Of a stretch of DNA of 64,000 bases, positions 54,630 to 64,000 are shown piece after piece. The DNA is from Prionace glauca (Eukaryota; Chordata; Chondrichthyes; Carcharhiniformes; Carcharhinidae). A program made the translations under genes and the position numbers. The stretch lies in NCBI GenBank assembly GCA_037974335.1, contig CM075760.1:28410402-28474401 (forward strand), in the 5' to 3' direction. The first letter of the stretch is position 1; the number at the start of each line of letters is the position of its first letter. Under the pieces are notes generated by a model. That model made no database searches. It was given only the letters and a program-made list of their open reading frames with translations, and was not told the DNA's origin.

Positions 54630-57625
54630 TCTCTCTCTCTGTATCTGTTTGTGTCTCTCTCTCTGTATCTGTATCTCTCTCTCTCTGTATCTGTGTGTGT
54701 GTCTCTCTCTCTGTATCTGTATCTCTCTCTCTCTGTATCTGTGTGTGTCTCTCTCTTTCTCTGTATCTGTGTGTCTCTCTCTCTCTCTCTCTGTATCTGT
54801 CTCTCTCTCTGTGTCTCTCTCTCTCTCTGTATCTGTGTGTGTCTCTCTCTGTATCTGTATGTCTCTCTTTCTCTTGTATCTGTGTGTGTGTCTCTCTCTC
54901 TGTATCTGTGTGTGTGTCTCTCTCTCTGTATCTGTGTGTGTGTCTCTCTCTGTATCTGTCTCTCTCTCTCTGTATCTGTGTGTCTCTCTCTCTCTCTGTA
55001 TCTGTGTGTCTCTCTCTCTGTAACTGTGTGTCTGTTTCTCTGTATCTGTGTGTGTCTGTCTCTCTGTATCTGTGTTTCTCTCTCTCTCTCTGTATCTGTG
55101 TCTCTCTCTCTCTCTGTATCTGTTTGTCTCTCTCTCTCTCTGTATCTGTCTCTCTCTCTCTGTCTCTGTATCTGTATCTCTCTCGCTCTCTCTCTCTATG
55201 TATCTCTGTGTGTCTCTCTCTCTCTGTATCTGTGTGTCTCTCACTCTCTGTATCTGTGTGTGTCTCTCTCTGTGTATCTGTGTGTGTCTTTCTCTCTCTG
55301 TAACTGTGTGTGTCTCTCTCTCTCTGTATCTGTGTGTGTCTCTCTCTCTGTATCAGTGTGTCTCTCTCACTCTCTTTCTGTATCTGTATCTCTCTGGCTC
55401 TGTCTCTCTCTCTGTATCTGTGTGTGTCTCTCTCTCTCTGTATCTGTGTGTGTGTCTCTCTCTGTATCTGTCTCTCTCTCTCTCTGTATCTGTGTGTCTC
55501 TCTTTCTGTAACTGTGTGTCTGTTTCTCTGTATCTGTGTGTGTCTCTCTCTCTGTATCTGTGTTTCTCTCTCTCTCTCTGTAACTGTGTCTCTCTCTGTA
55601 TCTGTTTGTCTCTCTCTCTCTGTGTATCTGTCTCTCTCTCTCTCTCTCTGTATCTGTGTGTGTGTGTCCCTCTCTCTGTATCTGTGTGGCTCTCTCTCTC
55701 TGTATCTCTGTGTGTGTCTCTCTCTGTATCTGTCTCTCTCTCTCTGTATCTGTGTGTCTCTCTGTGTACCTGTGTGTGTCTCTCTCTCTGTATCTGTCTC
55801 TCTCTCTCTGTATCTGTGTGTCTCTCTCTCTCTCTGTATCTGTGTGTCTCTCTCTCTGTAACTGTGTGTCTGTTTCTCTGTATCTGTGTGTGTCTGTCTC
55901 TCTGTATCTGTGTTTCTCTCTCTCTCTCTGTATCTGTGTCTCTCTCTCTCTCTGTATCTGTTTGTCTCTCTCTCTCTCTGTATCTGTCTCTCTCTCTCTG
56001 TCTCTGTATCTGTATCTCTCTCGCTCTCTCTCTCTATGTATCTCTGTGTGTCTCTCTCTCTCTGTATCTGTGTGTCTCTCACTCTCTGTATCTGTGTGTG
56101 TCTCTCTCTGTGTATCTGTGTGTGTCTTTCTCTCTCTGTAACTGTGTGTGTCTCTCTCTCTCTGTATCTGTGTGTGTCTCTCTCTCTGTATCAGTGTGTC
56201 TCTCTCACTCTCTTTCTGTATCTGTATCTCTCTGGCTCTGTCTCTCTCTCTGTATCTGTGTGTGTCTCTCTCTCTCTGTATCTGTGTGTGTGTCTCTCTC
56301 TGTATCTGTCTCTCTCTCTCTCTGTATCTGTGTGCCTCTCTTTCTGTAACTGTGTGTCTGTTTCTCTGTATCTGTGTGTGTCTCTCTCTCTGTATCTGTG
56401 TTTCTCTCTCTCTCTCTGTAACTGTGTCTCTCTCTGTATCTGTTTGTCTCTCTCTCTCTGTGTATCTGTCTCTCTCTCTCTCTCTCTGTATCTGTGTGTG
56501 TGTGTCCCTCTCTCTGTACCTGTGTGGCTCTCTCTCTCTGTATCTCTGTGTGTGTCTCTCTCTGTATCTGTCTCTCTCTCTCTGTATCTGTGTGTCTCTC
56601 TGTGTATCTGTGTGTGTCTCTCTCTGTATCTGTCTCTCTCTCTCTCTGTATCTGTGTGTCTGACTCTCTCTCTGTATCTGTGTGTGTCTCTCTCTCTGTA
56701 TCTGTGTGTGTCTCTCTCTCTGTATCTGTGTGTGTGTCTCTCTCTGTATCTGTGTTTCTCTCTCTCTCTCTCTGTATCTGTGTATCTCTCTCTCTCTGTA
56801 TCTGTGTCTCTCTCTCTATCTGTATCTCACTCTCTCTCTTTATCTGTGTGTGTCTCTCTCTCTCTGTATCTGTATCTCTCTCTCTCTCTGTATCTGTGTC
56901 TCTCTGTGTCTCTGTATCTGTGTGTCTCTCTCTCTCTCTGTATCTGTCTCTCTCTCTGTCTGTCTCTCTCTGTATCTGTGTCACTCTCTCTCTGTATCTG
57001 CGTGTCTCTCTTTCTCTTGATCTGTGTGTGTCTCTCTCTCTCTGTAACTGTGTGTCTCTCTCTCTCTGTATCTGTGTCTCTCTCTCTGTATCTGTGTGTC
57101 TGTTTCTCTGTATCTGTGTGTGTCTCTCTCTCTGTATCTGTGTTTCTCTCTCTCTCTCTCTGTATCTGTCTCTCTCTCTCTGTATTTGTGTGTTTTCTCT
57201 CTCTCTCTTTCTGTATCTGTATCTCTCTTGCTCTCTCTCTCTCTGTATCTCTGTGTCTCTCTCTCTCTCTGTATCTGTGTGTCTCTCTCTCTCTCTGTAT
57301 CTGTGTGTGTCTCTCTCTGTGTATCTCTGTGTGTCTTTCTCTCTCTGTATCTGTGTGTCTCTGTCTCTCTGTGTATCTGTGTGTGTCTCTCTCTCTGTAT
57401 CAGTGTGTCTCTCTCACTTTCTTTCTGTATCTGTATCTCTCTGGCTCTCTCTCTCTCTGTATCTGTGTGTGTGTCTCTCTCTCTGTATCTGTGTGTCTCT
57501 CTCTCTGTATCTGTGTGTGTGTCTCTCTCTCTGTATCTGTGTATGTCTCTCTCTCTCTGTATCTGTGTGTGTCTCTCTCTCTGTATCTGTCTCTCTCTCT
57601 CTCTGTATCTGTGTCTCTCCCCCTC
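54630..57625 (+). repeat. 3-kb CTGTATCTGTGTGTGTCTCTCT satellite with 838-bp higher-order unit
   Basis: Variable 20-30 bp units of the form TCTCTCTCTGTATCTGTGTG repeat throughout. On top of this, about 54,950-55,790 and 55,790-56,630 are near-exact copies of each other offset by 838 bp (irregular units such as TATCTCTCTCGCTCTCTC recur at this spacing). Open frames of more than 500 codons on both strands are artefacts of a repeat poor in stops. Confidence 0.93.
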
Positions 57626-57639
57626 ACACTCAGAGCCTC

Positions 57640-58236
57640 TCCACTAAAAATCACAAAGTAACAGATACAGATTAGCAGGCAAGAGCATGCTTTTAGAATG
57701 CAAATGAGGGCGAGCACACAAGGGAAGCTGGACAGGATGGTACCTGCAGGAACTAAATTTAATAAAACACATCCAACACCCCATCAAAATCAGCACTTCT
57801 AAAACAGTCAAACAACCCATGGAGACACCTAAAATTAGCATAGTAAAGGAAACTCCCTGGCCCCTCAAAATTCTTTTGAGAGCAATGACACACCTTCTGG
57901 TTCAAGCCTCAGACATTCTAGACCATTAATAAACAATCAGACAAAAACGATTAACACACACTTAAAACAATTGCCCCAGCACTCGAAAACATTGAAACAG
58001 GATGGCTGAAGTCAAATACTGTAAATAAAGTATTAGCATTTGAATCGCATACTATACCGAAGATCGGGTATAACTGTAGCCCGATACGGTGGGTGTTTAG
58101 TATGCTTTCGGGACAGTCCGATTGTATGTCCTGACTGCACCTCCGTCGATGGAAAATAAAATAAAGCTGTGCCGTTATTGAACTACACCCTGAGTCCGTA
58201 ATGGTCGTTTCACCCAGTCGCACTAACACCACTGTG
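57640..58236 (+). mobile_element. Possible solo LTR-like sequence
   Basis: Between the satellite and an inverted SINE/intron piece lies a unique block with a TATA-like CTATACC/GGTATAAC region (58,050-58,070), AATAAAATAAAGC near 58,158 and an end near CACTAACA (58,236). That order recalls U3-R-U5 of an LTR. The left end is uncertain and no internal genes or second LTR are present. Weak call. Confidence 0.3.
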
Positions 58237-58750
58237 CTACTATGATGCTCCATGGTTGGTACAAAATGGGATACATTTTGGAAAGAGTTTTCGGGGGCCC
58301 TCAAAATTGACCCTCACCAACTCTAGGTAAATAGTCTTTCTACCTTGTGGGGGATTTGGAGTGTGAGAAGGCTGTGGGGGTAACTCTGACAGAAAATTCG
58401 GAGTGGAGTCCTGTAGGCAGTAATCTGTCACCTTTCAGATAGCTACTGACAAGCCCTGCAGCAGAGCTGCTACCAAACAGTGCTGGTTTCACCCTTTCCC
58501 CTGGACACTACCAGCAGTTGGCAGAGAGAGATCCTAATGCCTCGACAGTTCAGAATCTCTCTAATATTTACAAATGACTACACCCAGTAGGGGAGACCAC
58601 AGCATTGTGACCATTGTTCGCACAACACTGGAAGAAATAGTAATCTCACACTCGAATGACACAGAGGGTTTGCTTTTAAAGCATCAGGGTTCAGTGTGTC
58701 GCTACCTTTCATAGTGCCCAGTGTATTATTTTTGCTGCCCCACTAGGACC
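58237..58750 (-). pseudogene. Inverted relic of a third receptor-gene intron
   Basis: Read on the minus strand (58,750 down to 58,237) it aligns with 30,340-30,925 of receptor copy 1: AACCCTGATGCTTTAAAAGC, GTGTCATTCGAGTGTGAGA, ACTGTCGAGGCATTAGGA, AACCAGCACTGTTTGGTA, then the SINE head. It lacks the short LINE tail found in copy 1. No receptor exon adjoins it. Confidence 0.85.
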
Positions 58751-58751
58751 T

Positions 58752-58980
58752 CCTGGACACGAGATGGACCTCCACCTGTGGAATAAAGACAAAAATATTA
58801 ATCTTACAGCCTGCCTTTCCGGTGTCTCCCGAGGTTTAACCCTATTTAATAGACCCTACCATATCCCTCCATTCTCGTTTCACTCATGTGCCTATCTAAC
58901 TGCATCTTAAACGAGCCCAACGTTCCTGCCTCCACCACCCTACTCGCTAGCGCGTTCCAGACCCCCACAACTCATGTCTG
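58752..58980 (-). mobile_element. CR1 LINE 3' end, antisense (same subfamily as 22.0-26.1 kb)
   Basis: It is the reverse complement of about 25,865-26,095, including the unusual 3' UTR (TCTTACAGCCTGCCTTTCC and CCGAGGTTTAACCCTATTTA). It shows where this LINE subfamily ends. It is inserted in the inverted intron relic. Confidence 0.9.
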
Positions 58981-59296
58981 CCTCTCCATTATTTCCAACT
59001 TCCAATACTTCCCTGAACCTCAACACCTCATCTAGGCTGTAAATTCTCTTCTTTGCGTGTAAAAAAGTGTTGGATTGAACAGGGTGAGGTGAAGCTGTTT
59101 GTTTAGTGACTGTAATTGATGTGAGTCTCCATGGATCTGATTGGTGTGCCTGGAGGGATTTCCCCCTTCGAATAATAAGGGATTCCGTTCAATGTGTTGT
59201 CCCATTGAGTCAGCGGGAGAGACAACTCCAACACTAACAGCAATCAGCGGCTGTGGAGACAGAGGGAGCGAGAGGAGAGATCAGAATCTGGGAGCA

Positions 59297-60514
59297 ATGG
59301 CCCAGAATGTTCCAACAGTGGATCAGAATCTGGGGACAATGACCCAGAATGTTCCAACAATTGATCGGAATCTGGGAACAATGGATTGGAAGTTTCCATT
59401 CATGGACAACGGTTTATACTATTGGATTTATTTGTTTACCTTAGATAATTGGAGGATGCCATCAGCTGTTCGGATTGAAAGTCTACTGAAGGTGATTCAG
59501 TTCGTTTACTATCCCATCTTGGCGATTATTGGAGTTCCGGGTAAGTCCCTGTCTGGAATTGTACCAGTCCGACTGCCACTGGAATCGGAGCAGGCAGGGG
59601 TCAGAGCATGGGAAGGTCTCTTGAACACGGGTAGGATTTTGCAGTTTTCGGAAAAGTGAGGCTGTAAAGTTCTGTCCCCAGTTCCTAATTCTAGAAAGGC
59701 TGTTTAACTGTATTGATTTCCTTGTCATTTACTGTACTGGGTTTGCTGCTCATATTGTTTCTGTTGAATCCCTATATCCAGTTATTAATTCTTTCAGCCG
59801 CTGACAATTGTCTCAGGGCCTATGGGCTAGGGTGTCTTCTGTGTGTTGTGACTATCCATAGACATGTGACCTAACACTAATCCTTTGTGAGAAAAATATA
59901 GAGCAGAATCGTTTTTTACCATCTACATGTAACGCCAGCTCACTGCCAATTGCCCACCCAGTCACCACGCTGCAGAATGCATTTTATTGATCTTGTTTGG
60001 ACAGCAGGATCTCAAGAGAAAACATGTTTCGTATTGAAATTCATTCATCAATGTCACAAGTCTGCAAACATTAACATTGCAATGAAGTTGCTATAAAAAT
60101 CCCAGAGTTGCCACGCTCCGGCGCCTGTTCAGGTACACTGAGGGAGTTTTTAGCACGGCCAATGCATCAAACCATCACAACTTTCAGATTTTTGGGGGAA
60201 ACCGGAGCACCTGGAGGAAACCCACGCAGACACAGTGAGAACGAATAGATTCTGCACACTCAGTAACCAAGCCTTAAATTGAACCAGGGAGCCTAGTGCT
60301 GAGGCAACAACACTGTCCCCTGTACCACCACAAACATTCCTGGAGTCACAGAAACACAAACATACATGTATTAATAGAAACATTTACTGATAGAAGCAAT
60401 CCGATTTAGACACTTACTCCCACTCACACACAAATTCAGAAGCCAAAATTGTTGTAAGCCTCCGGAATAACACACACTTAGGAGCACTCATCAGGTACTC
60501 TGGTGCTCACACAG

Positions 60515-60546
<32 letters not shown>

Positions 60547-63500
60547 ACGCAGACACACACACACACACAGACACATGCATAGGAATAATGGTGTTAATGG
60601 CTGAGCTGTCGTTGATAAACATGAGTCGGTGTTACAGGGTTGACTGTAATGTCAGAGAGATGGGATTTTGGACCTGTTGTGGATGTAGTGAACTGTAGTG
60701 GATCCAGGAAATCTGGGAAGCCGGAACTGATTCATGCCATGACTAACCTTTTCATGCATTTCATAATATTGGATGTCGGAGTCACAGGATGAGAGTCATT
60801 AGGCAGCTTGCTTGGCTTTTCCTTTGCTACTGGCCTTTGTTTGAGTTTTTACCTGGTGCATATATTGACAACATTCCTGCCATGAGAGGACTCATGGAGA
60901 TGTAAATCTAATAGAGATTCTGTGCTTCAGGGCATCAGGATCTCCCTCTGCCAACTGTTAGTATTGTCCAGAGGAAAGGGTCAAACCAACACTGTTTGGT
61001 ACCAGCTCTGTTGCGGGAGTTGTCAGTGAGCTGTCTGAGAGACAACAGATTACCACCTACAGGACTCCACTCCGCATCTTCTGTTAGGGTTTACTGCCTC
61101 ATCCTTCTTACCCTCCAAATCCTTCACAGGCAGAGGGGATATTTACCTGTAGCTGAGTGAGGGATAACGTTGAGAACTCCCTGGAAAGCTCTTTCCCAAA
61201 TGTTAACGTTGTGTCACTACCAAGGATTTTCTGGATTTTCAGAAGGCGTTTGACAAGGTACCTCACAAGAGGTTATTGCAGAAGGTCAGGGGACATGGAA
61301 TTGGGGGTAGGGTGTTAGCGTGGATAGAGGATTGGTTGTCAAATAGGAGGCAGACAGTGGGGGTCAATGGGTGCTATTCGGATTGGCGGTTGGTGAGTAG
61401 TGGGGTGCCCCAGGGGTCGGTGCTGGGGCCTCAGCTATTTACCATTTATATAGATGATCTGCAGGAGGGAACCGAGTGTAGGGTGTCGAAATTTGCTGAT
61501 GACACCAAGATTGGGGGAAAGGCAAATTGTGCGGAGGGTGTGGAGAGTCTGCAGAAGGATCTAGATAGGCTGGGCGAATGGGCCAGGAAATGGCAAATGG
61601 AATTTAATGTTGGCAAGTGTGAGGTGATCCACTTTGGTAGCAGGAATGGTAGGAAGGACTATTACTTACGTGGCGAAAAACTGCAGCAGGCGATGGTGCA
61701 GAGGGACCTCGGGGTCCTTGTGCATGAGTCGCAAAAACCCAGCTTGCAGGCGCAGCAGGTGGTCAGGAAGGCGAATGGGATGCTGGCCTTCATAGCGAGG
61801 GGAATTGAATATAAAAGTAGGGAGGTCTTGCTGCAGATGTATAGGGCATTGGTGAGGCCGCAGCTAGAGTACTGTGTGCAGTTTTGGGCGCCGCACCTGC
61901 GCAAGGATATTTTGGCCCTGGAGGGAGTGCAGAGGAGGTTTACTAGGCTGATACCGAAGTTGAGGGGGTTGAGCTATGAGGAGAGGCTGAATAAACTAGG
62001 CTTGTACTCGTTAGAGTTTAGAAGAATGAGGGGAGATCTCATTGAGACGTATAAGATGATGAATGGGATGGATAGGATAGAGGTGGAGAGACCCTTCCCG
62101 CTCAAAAAAGACAGTAGGACTAGGGGGCACAGCCTCAAGATAAAGGGGAGGCGGTTTAGGACAGAGTTGAGGAGGAACTTCTTCACTCAAAGGGTGGTGA
62201 ATCTCTGGAATTCTCTGCCCATTGAAGTGGTGGAGGCTGCCTCGCTAAATATTTTTAAGAAGCGGGTTGATGGGCTTTTGACAAGAGAAGGGATTAAGGG
62301 TTATGGGGAGAGGGCGGGAAGGTGGAACTGAGCCACGACAGATCAAACATGATCTTATTGAATGTCGGACCAGGCTCGAAGGGCTAGATGACCTACTCCT
62401 GCTCCTATTTCTTATGTTCTTATGTTCTTAAGGAGAAGTACAGTGGCATAGTGGTTAGTACTGCTGACTCACAGCATCAGAAACCTTGGTTCAGTTCCAG
62501 TTTTGGGTCATTGTCTGTGTTGAGTTTGTACATTCTCTCTGTGTCTGTACAGGTTTACTCCAGATGCTTTACTTTCCCCTCACACTCCGAAAGACGTACT
62601 GGCTTAAAAAATGTATTCCAATTGTTGTGATAATGGACTTTTTTTAAAAAAACCATCGTAAGTCTAAATGGCAATTCCTTCCATTGAATCATATCTAATT
62701 TTATTCTGTATTTCCTTCCTGACAGTGAACATAATCACAATTGTGACACTGACGAGCAGAAACTGTGGTCTGTCCAAGTGTGTCACTCGTTACCTGGTGG
62801 CCATGTCAGTGGGGGATCTGCTGGTCATTATCCTCGACCTGATATTGAGACACATTCCCATTGTTTATTGGCAACACTTTAATTTCCTACACTCGTTCCC
62901 CGTGTGTAACATCCACGCTGTCCTGCTTTATGGAGCCACTGACTGTTCTGTCTGGTTCACCGTCACTTTCACCTTTGATCGATTTGTGGCCATTTGTTGT
63001 CCCAAGCTGAGAAGTAAATATTGTACTGAGAAATCGGCGTCTGTGGTTCTGGGAACAGTGACAGTGCTGAGCTGTTTAAAGAACATTATCTGGTATTTTA
63101 TGTTATTAAATACATATTGGCTGCAGAACCTCCCCTGGTTTTGTCACTTCACATATGATGTTATGTACTCTCTGGTCTGGGGAACAATCGAGTTCCTCCA
63201 TTACATTCTAAACCCGTGTGCCCCATTCGTCCTGATTCTGTTGCTCAATGCTCTCACCGTCAGACACATTTTAGTGAGCAACAGAGCCCGCAGGAGACTC
63301 CGGGCTCACCGCAGCGGTGAGAATCCAAGAGACCCAGAGTTGGAGAGTCGAAGGAAATCCATCATTTTGCTATTTGTTATCTCAGCCAATTTCATTATCT
63401 TATGGTCAATATTCATGGTTTATTCAGCATGGAATCGCATGTATGATTTGGGGTTTAAAATTAGATTAGAATTTTATGTTATGGAATTGGGCTTCATGCT

Positions 63501-63633
63501 GCAACTCACAAGTTGCTGTACAAATACTGCTATTTACGCTGTGACACAAACTCAGTTCAGGCAGCAGCTAAAAAATGTACTGAAATATCCCCTTACTGTA
63601 ATTTTCCACTCAATACAGCCTGAGAGGAAATGA
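59297..63633 (+). CDS. GPR139-like class A GPCR, two exons (copy 2)
   Basis: Exon 1 is 59297-59540 (MAQNVPTVDQNLGTM..., ending FVYYPILAIIGVP plus G) with donor GTAAGTCC. Exon 2 is 62726-63633 after TTCCTTCCTGACAG. They join in phase to 383 residues. Hallmarks are the same as copy 1: NIITIVTLTSRNCGLSKCVT, GATDCSVWFTVTFTFDRFVA, LRSKYCTEKSASVVLG, ESRRKSIILLFVI, LTSCCTNTAIYAVTQ. The extracellular N-terminus has a threefold MxQNxxTxDxNLGTM repeat absent from copy 1. The second extracellular loop differs most (NTYWLQNLPWFCHFTYDVMY against GYGLMNNPWFCGFSWEAAE), which suggests ligand divergence (inference). Flanking sequence is co-duplicated. The gene is intact. Confidence 0.9.
60040..60345 (-). mobile_element. 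HE1-like SINE, antisense, in receptor intron
   Basis: Inverted landmarks are TTAACATTGCAATGAAGTTG, GAAACCCACGCAGACACAGT and a head near GCAACAACACTGTCCCCTGT. It is absent from the intron of copy 1. Confidence 0.75.
60505..60580 (+). repeat. CA microsatellite
   Basis: ACACACACAC runs with GACACACG interruptions, in the receptor intron. Confidence 0.85.
60580..60870 (-). mobile_element. Old LINE RT fragment shared with receptor copy 1
   Basis: AATAATGGTGTTAATGGCTG, GTGAACTGTAGTGGATCCAG and GAGTCATTAGGCAGC match 29,975-30,260. It is collinear with copy 1, hence older than the duplication. Confidence 0.65.
61228..62430 (+). mobile_element. CR1-type LINE, 3' part of ORF2 intact, in receptor intron
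   Basis: 5' truncated inside the RT (DFQKAFDKVPHKRLLQKVRG), then open for over 350 codons to YGERAGRWN: WRLVSSGVPQGSVLGPQLFT, KFADDTKIGGKANCAEG, QLEYCVQFWAPHLRKDI, RRNFFTQRVVNLWNSLPIEV. The tail is TTCTTATGTTCTTATGTTCT. Receptor copy 1 has an empty site at about 30,905, so it inserted after the duplication. It is the youngest-looking element here. Confidence 0.95.
62435..62600 (+). mobile_element. HE1-like SINE, partial
   Basis: AGTGGCATAGTGGTTAGTAC head and GTGTCTGTACAGGTTTACTC block. It is the counterpart of 30,905-31,085 in copy 1, now pushed right by the LINE insertion. Confidence 0.8.
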
Positions 63634-63679
63634 CAACAACAAGACCTCTGACTCTTCCTATTGGGCATTCAAACTGTAA

Positions 63680-64000
63680 ATCACCAAACAGCCTCACAGA
63701 GATAGAAAGACTGACAGATAGATAGAGAGGATAATGTTAGCAACAGTGAGATTATTAGACAGAGACTGGCAAAGAGAGGGAAAGGCACGAAGACTTGCAG
63801 AGCAAAGAATTTCAAAGAGTTTCTAACAGGTACAGGAAACAATGAGATAGAAGAGAGACAAAGACAGAGCCTCACAGAATGTGAAAGACAGAAATAGTGA
63901 GGAAAATGGCGAGGGAGATAAACAGGGAATGAGAAAGACAGAAATAATGAGGAAAATGGCGAGAGAGATATACAGGGAATGAGAAAGGGAGATAGAGGAA
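63680..64000 (+). repeat. GAGA-rich purine tract 3' of receptor copy 2
   Basis: Homologous to 33,130-33,600. A 45-bp unit with GAAATAGTGAGGAAAATGGC is tandemly doubled near 63,885-63,975. It runs off the window. Confidence 0.75.

Noticed and set aside
54487-57661. Open frames of 393-591 codons on both strands rich in RERDTQ or CVSLSLC
   Set aside because: They are translations of a TCTGTATCTGTGTGTGTC-type satellite that lacks stop codons in several frames; no domain, codon bias or start context supports coding.
57690-57710. Perfect octamer ATGCAAAT near 57,698
   Set aside because: No VH or other Ig promoter lies near; an 8-mer is expected by chance in 64 kb.
57640-58236. Full retroviral provirus next to the satellite
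   Set aside because: Only an LTR-like end pattern is visible; no internal genes and no second copy, so it is kept only as a weak solo-LTR call.

Overview
The window is vertebrate genomic DNA, and almost certainly from an elasmobranch, probably a shark. Three things point there. It holds a single autonomous immunoglobulin heavy-chain minilocus (one VH, two D, one JH and one mu constant region within 20 kb), which is the cluster organisation of cartilaginous fishes. It is packed with CR1-clade LINEs and tRNA-derived HE1-like SINEs. It carries a tandem pair of GPR139-like receptor genes. No species can be named from sequence alone.

Region 1 (1-20,200, + strand) is a complete, germline (unrearranged) IgM heavy-chain cluster. 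In order it has a TATA-like promoter, a split leader/VH exon pair with a 23-RSS, D1 (12/22 RSS), D2 (12/12 RSS), JH (23-RSS), a 10.5-kb J-C intron, CH1, CH2, CH3, CH4 with the secretory tail, a secreted-form poly(A) site, two membrane exons and a membrane-form poly(A) site. All coding exons are open and all splice junctions are in phase. The J-C intron is unusual. Its first part is built of old, decayed duplications. It then runs through CA and CTCA satellites into a 0.8-kb G-rich minisatellite with repeated GAGCTGGGG/AGCT motifs, placed and oriented like a class-switch region.

Region 2 (20,200-33,600) has a near full-length CR1-type LINE (22.0-26.1 kb), SINE and LINE debris, and the first GPR139-like receptor gene (two exons, 27.67-33.10 kb). 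Its intron contains an 832-bp inverted-repeat element with a 14-bp target duplication.

Region 3 (33,600-48,600) is mostly LINE and SINE fragments, mainly antisense, with a probable solo LTR inside one of them. It also has a small tRNA group (Gly-CCC and Gln-CUG apparently intact, Glu- and Arg-derived remnants), a CpG-rich bidirectional-looking promoter region at 42.2-42.9 kb, and a 1.2-kb relic of a second IgM-type J-C intron (45.1-46.35 kb) without recognisable coding exons.

Region 4 (48,600-64,000) has a ten-finger C2H2 zinc-finger gene, nested SINE/LINE insertions, a 3-kb TATCTGTGTGTGTCTCTCTC-type satellite with an 838-bp higher-order duplication, an inverted relic of a third receptor-gene intron, and the second GPR139-like receptor gene (59.30-63.63 kb).

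The genes have separate roles: antibody production, orphan-type GPCR signalling, transcription control and translation. Their arrangement shows segmental duplication of both the Ig and the receptor modules. The long low-complexity open frames in the satellites are not genes.
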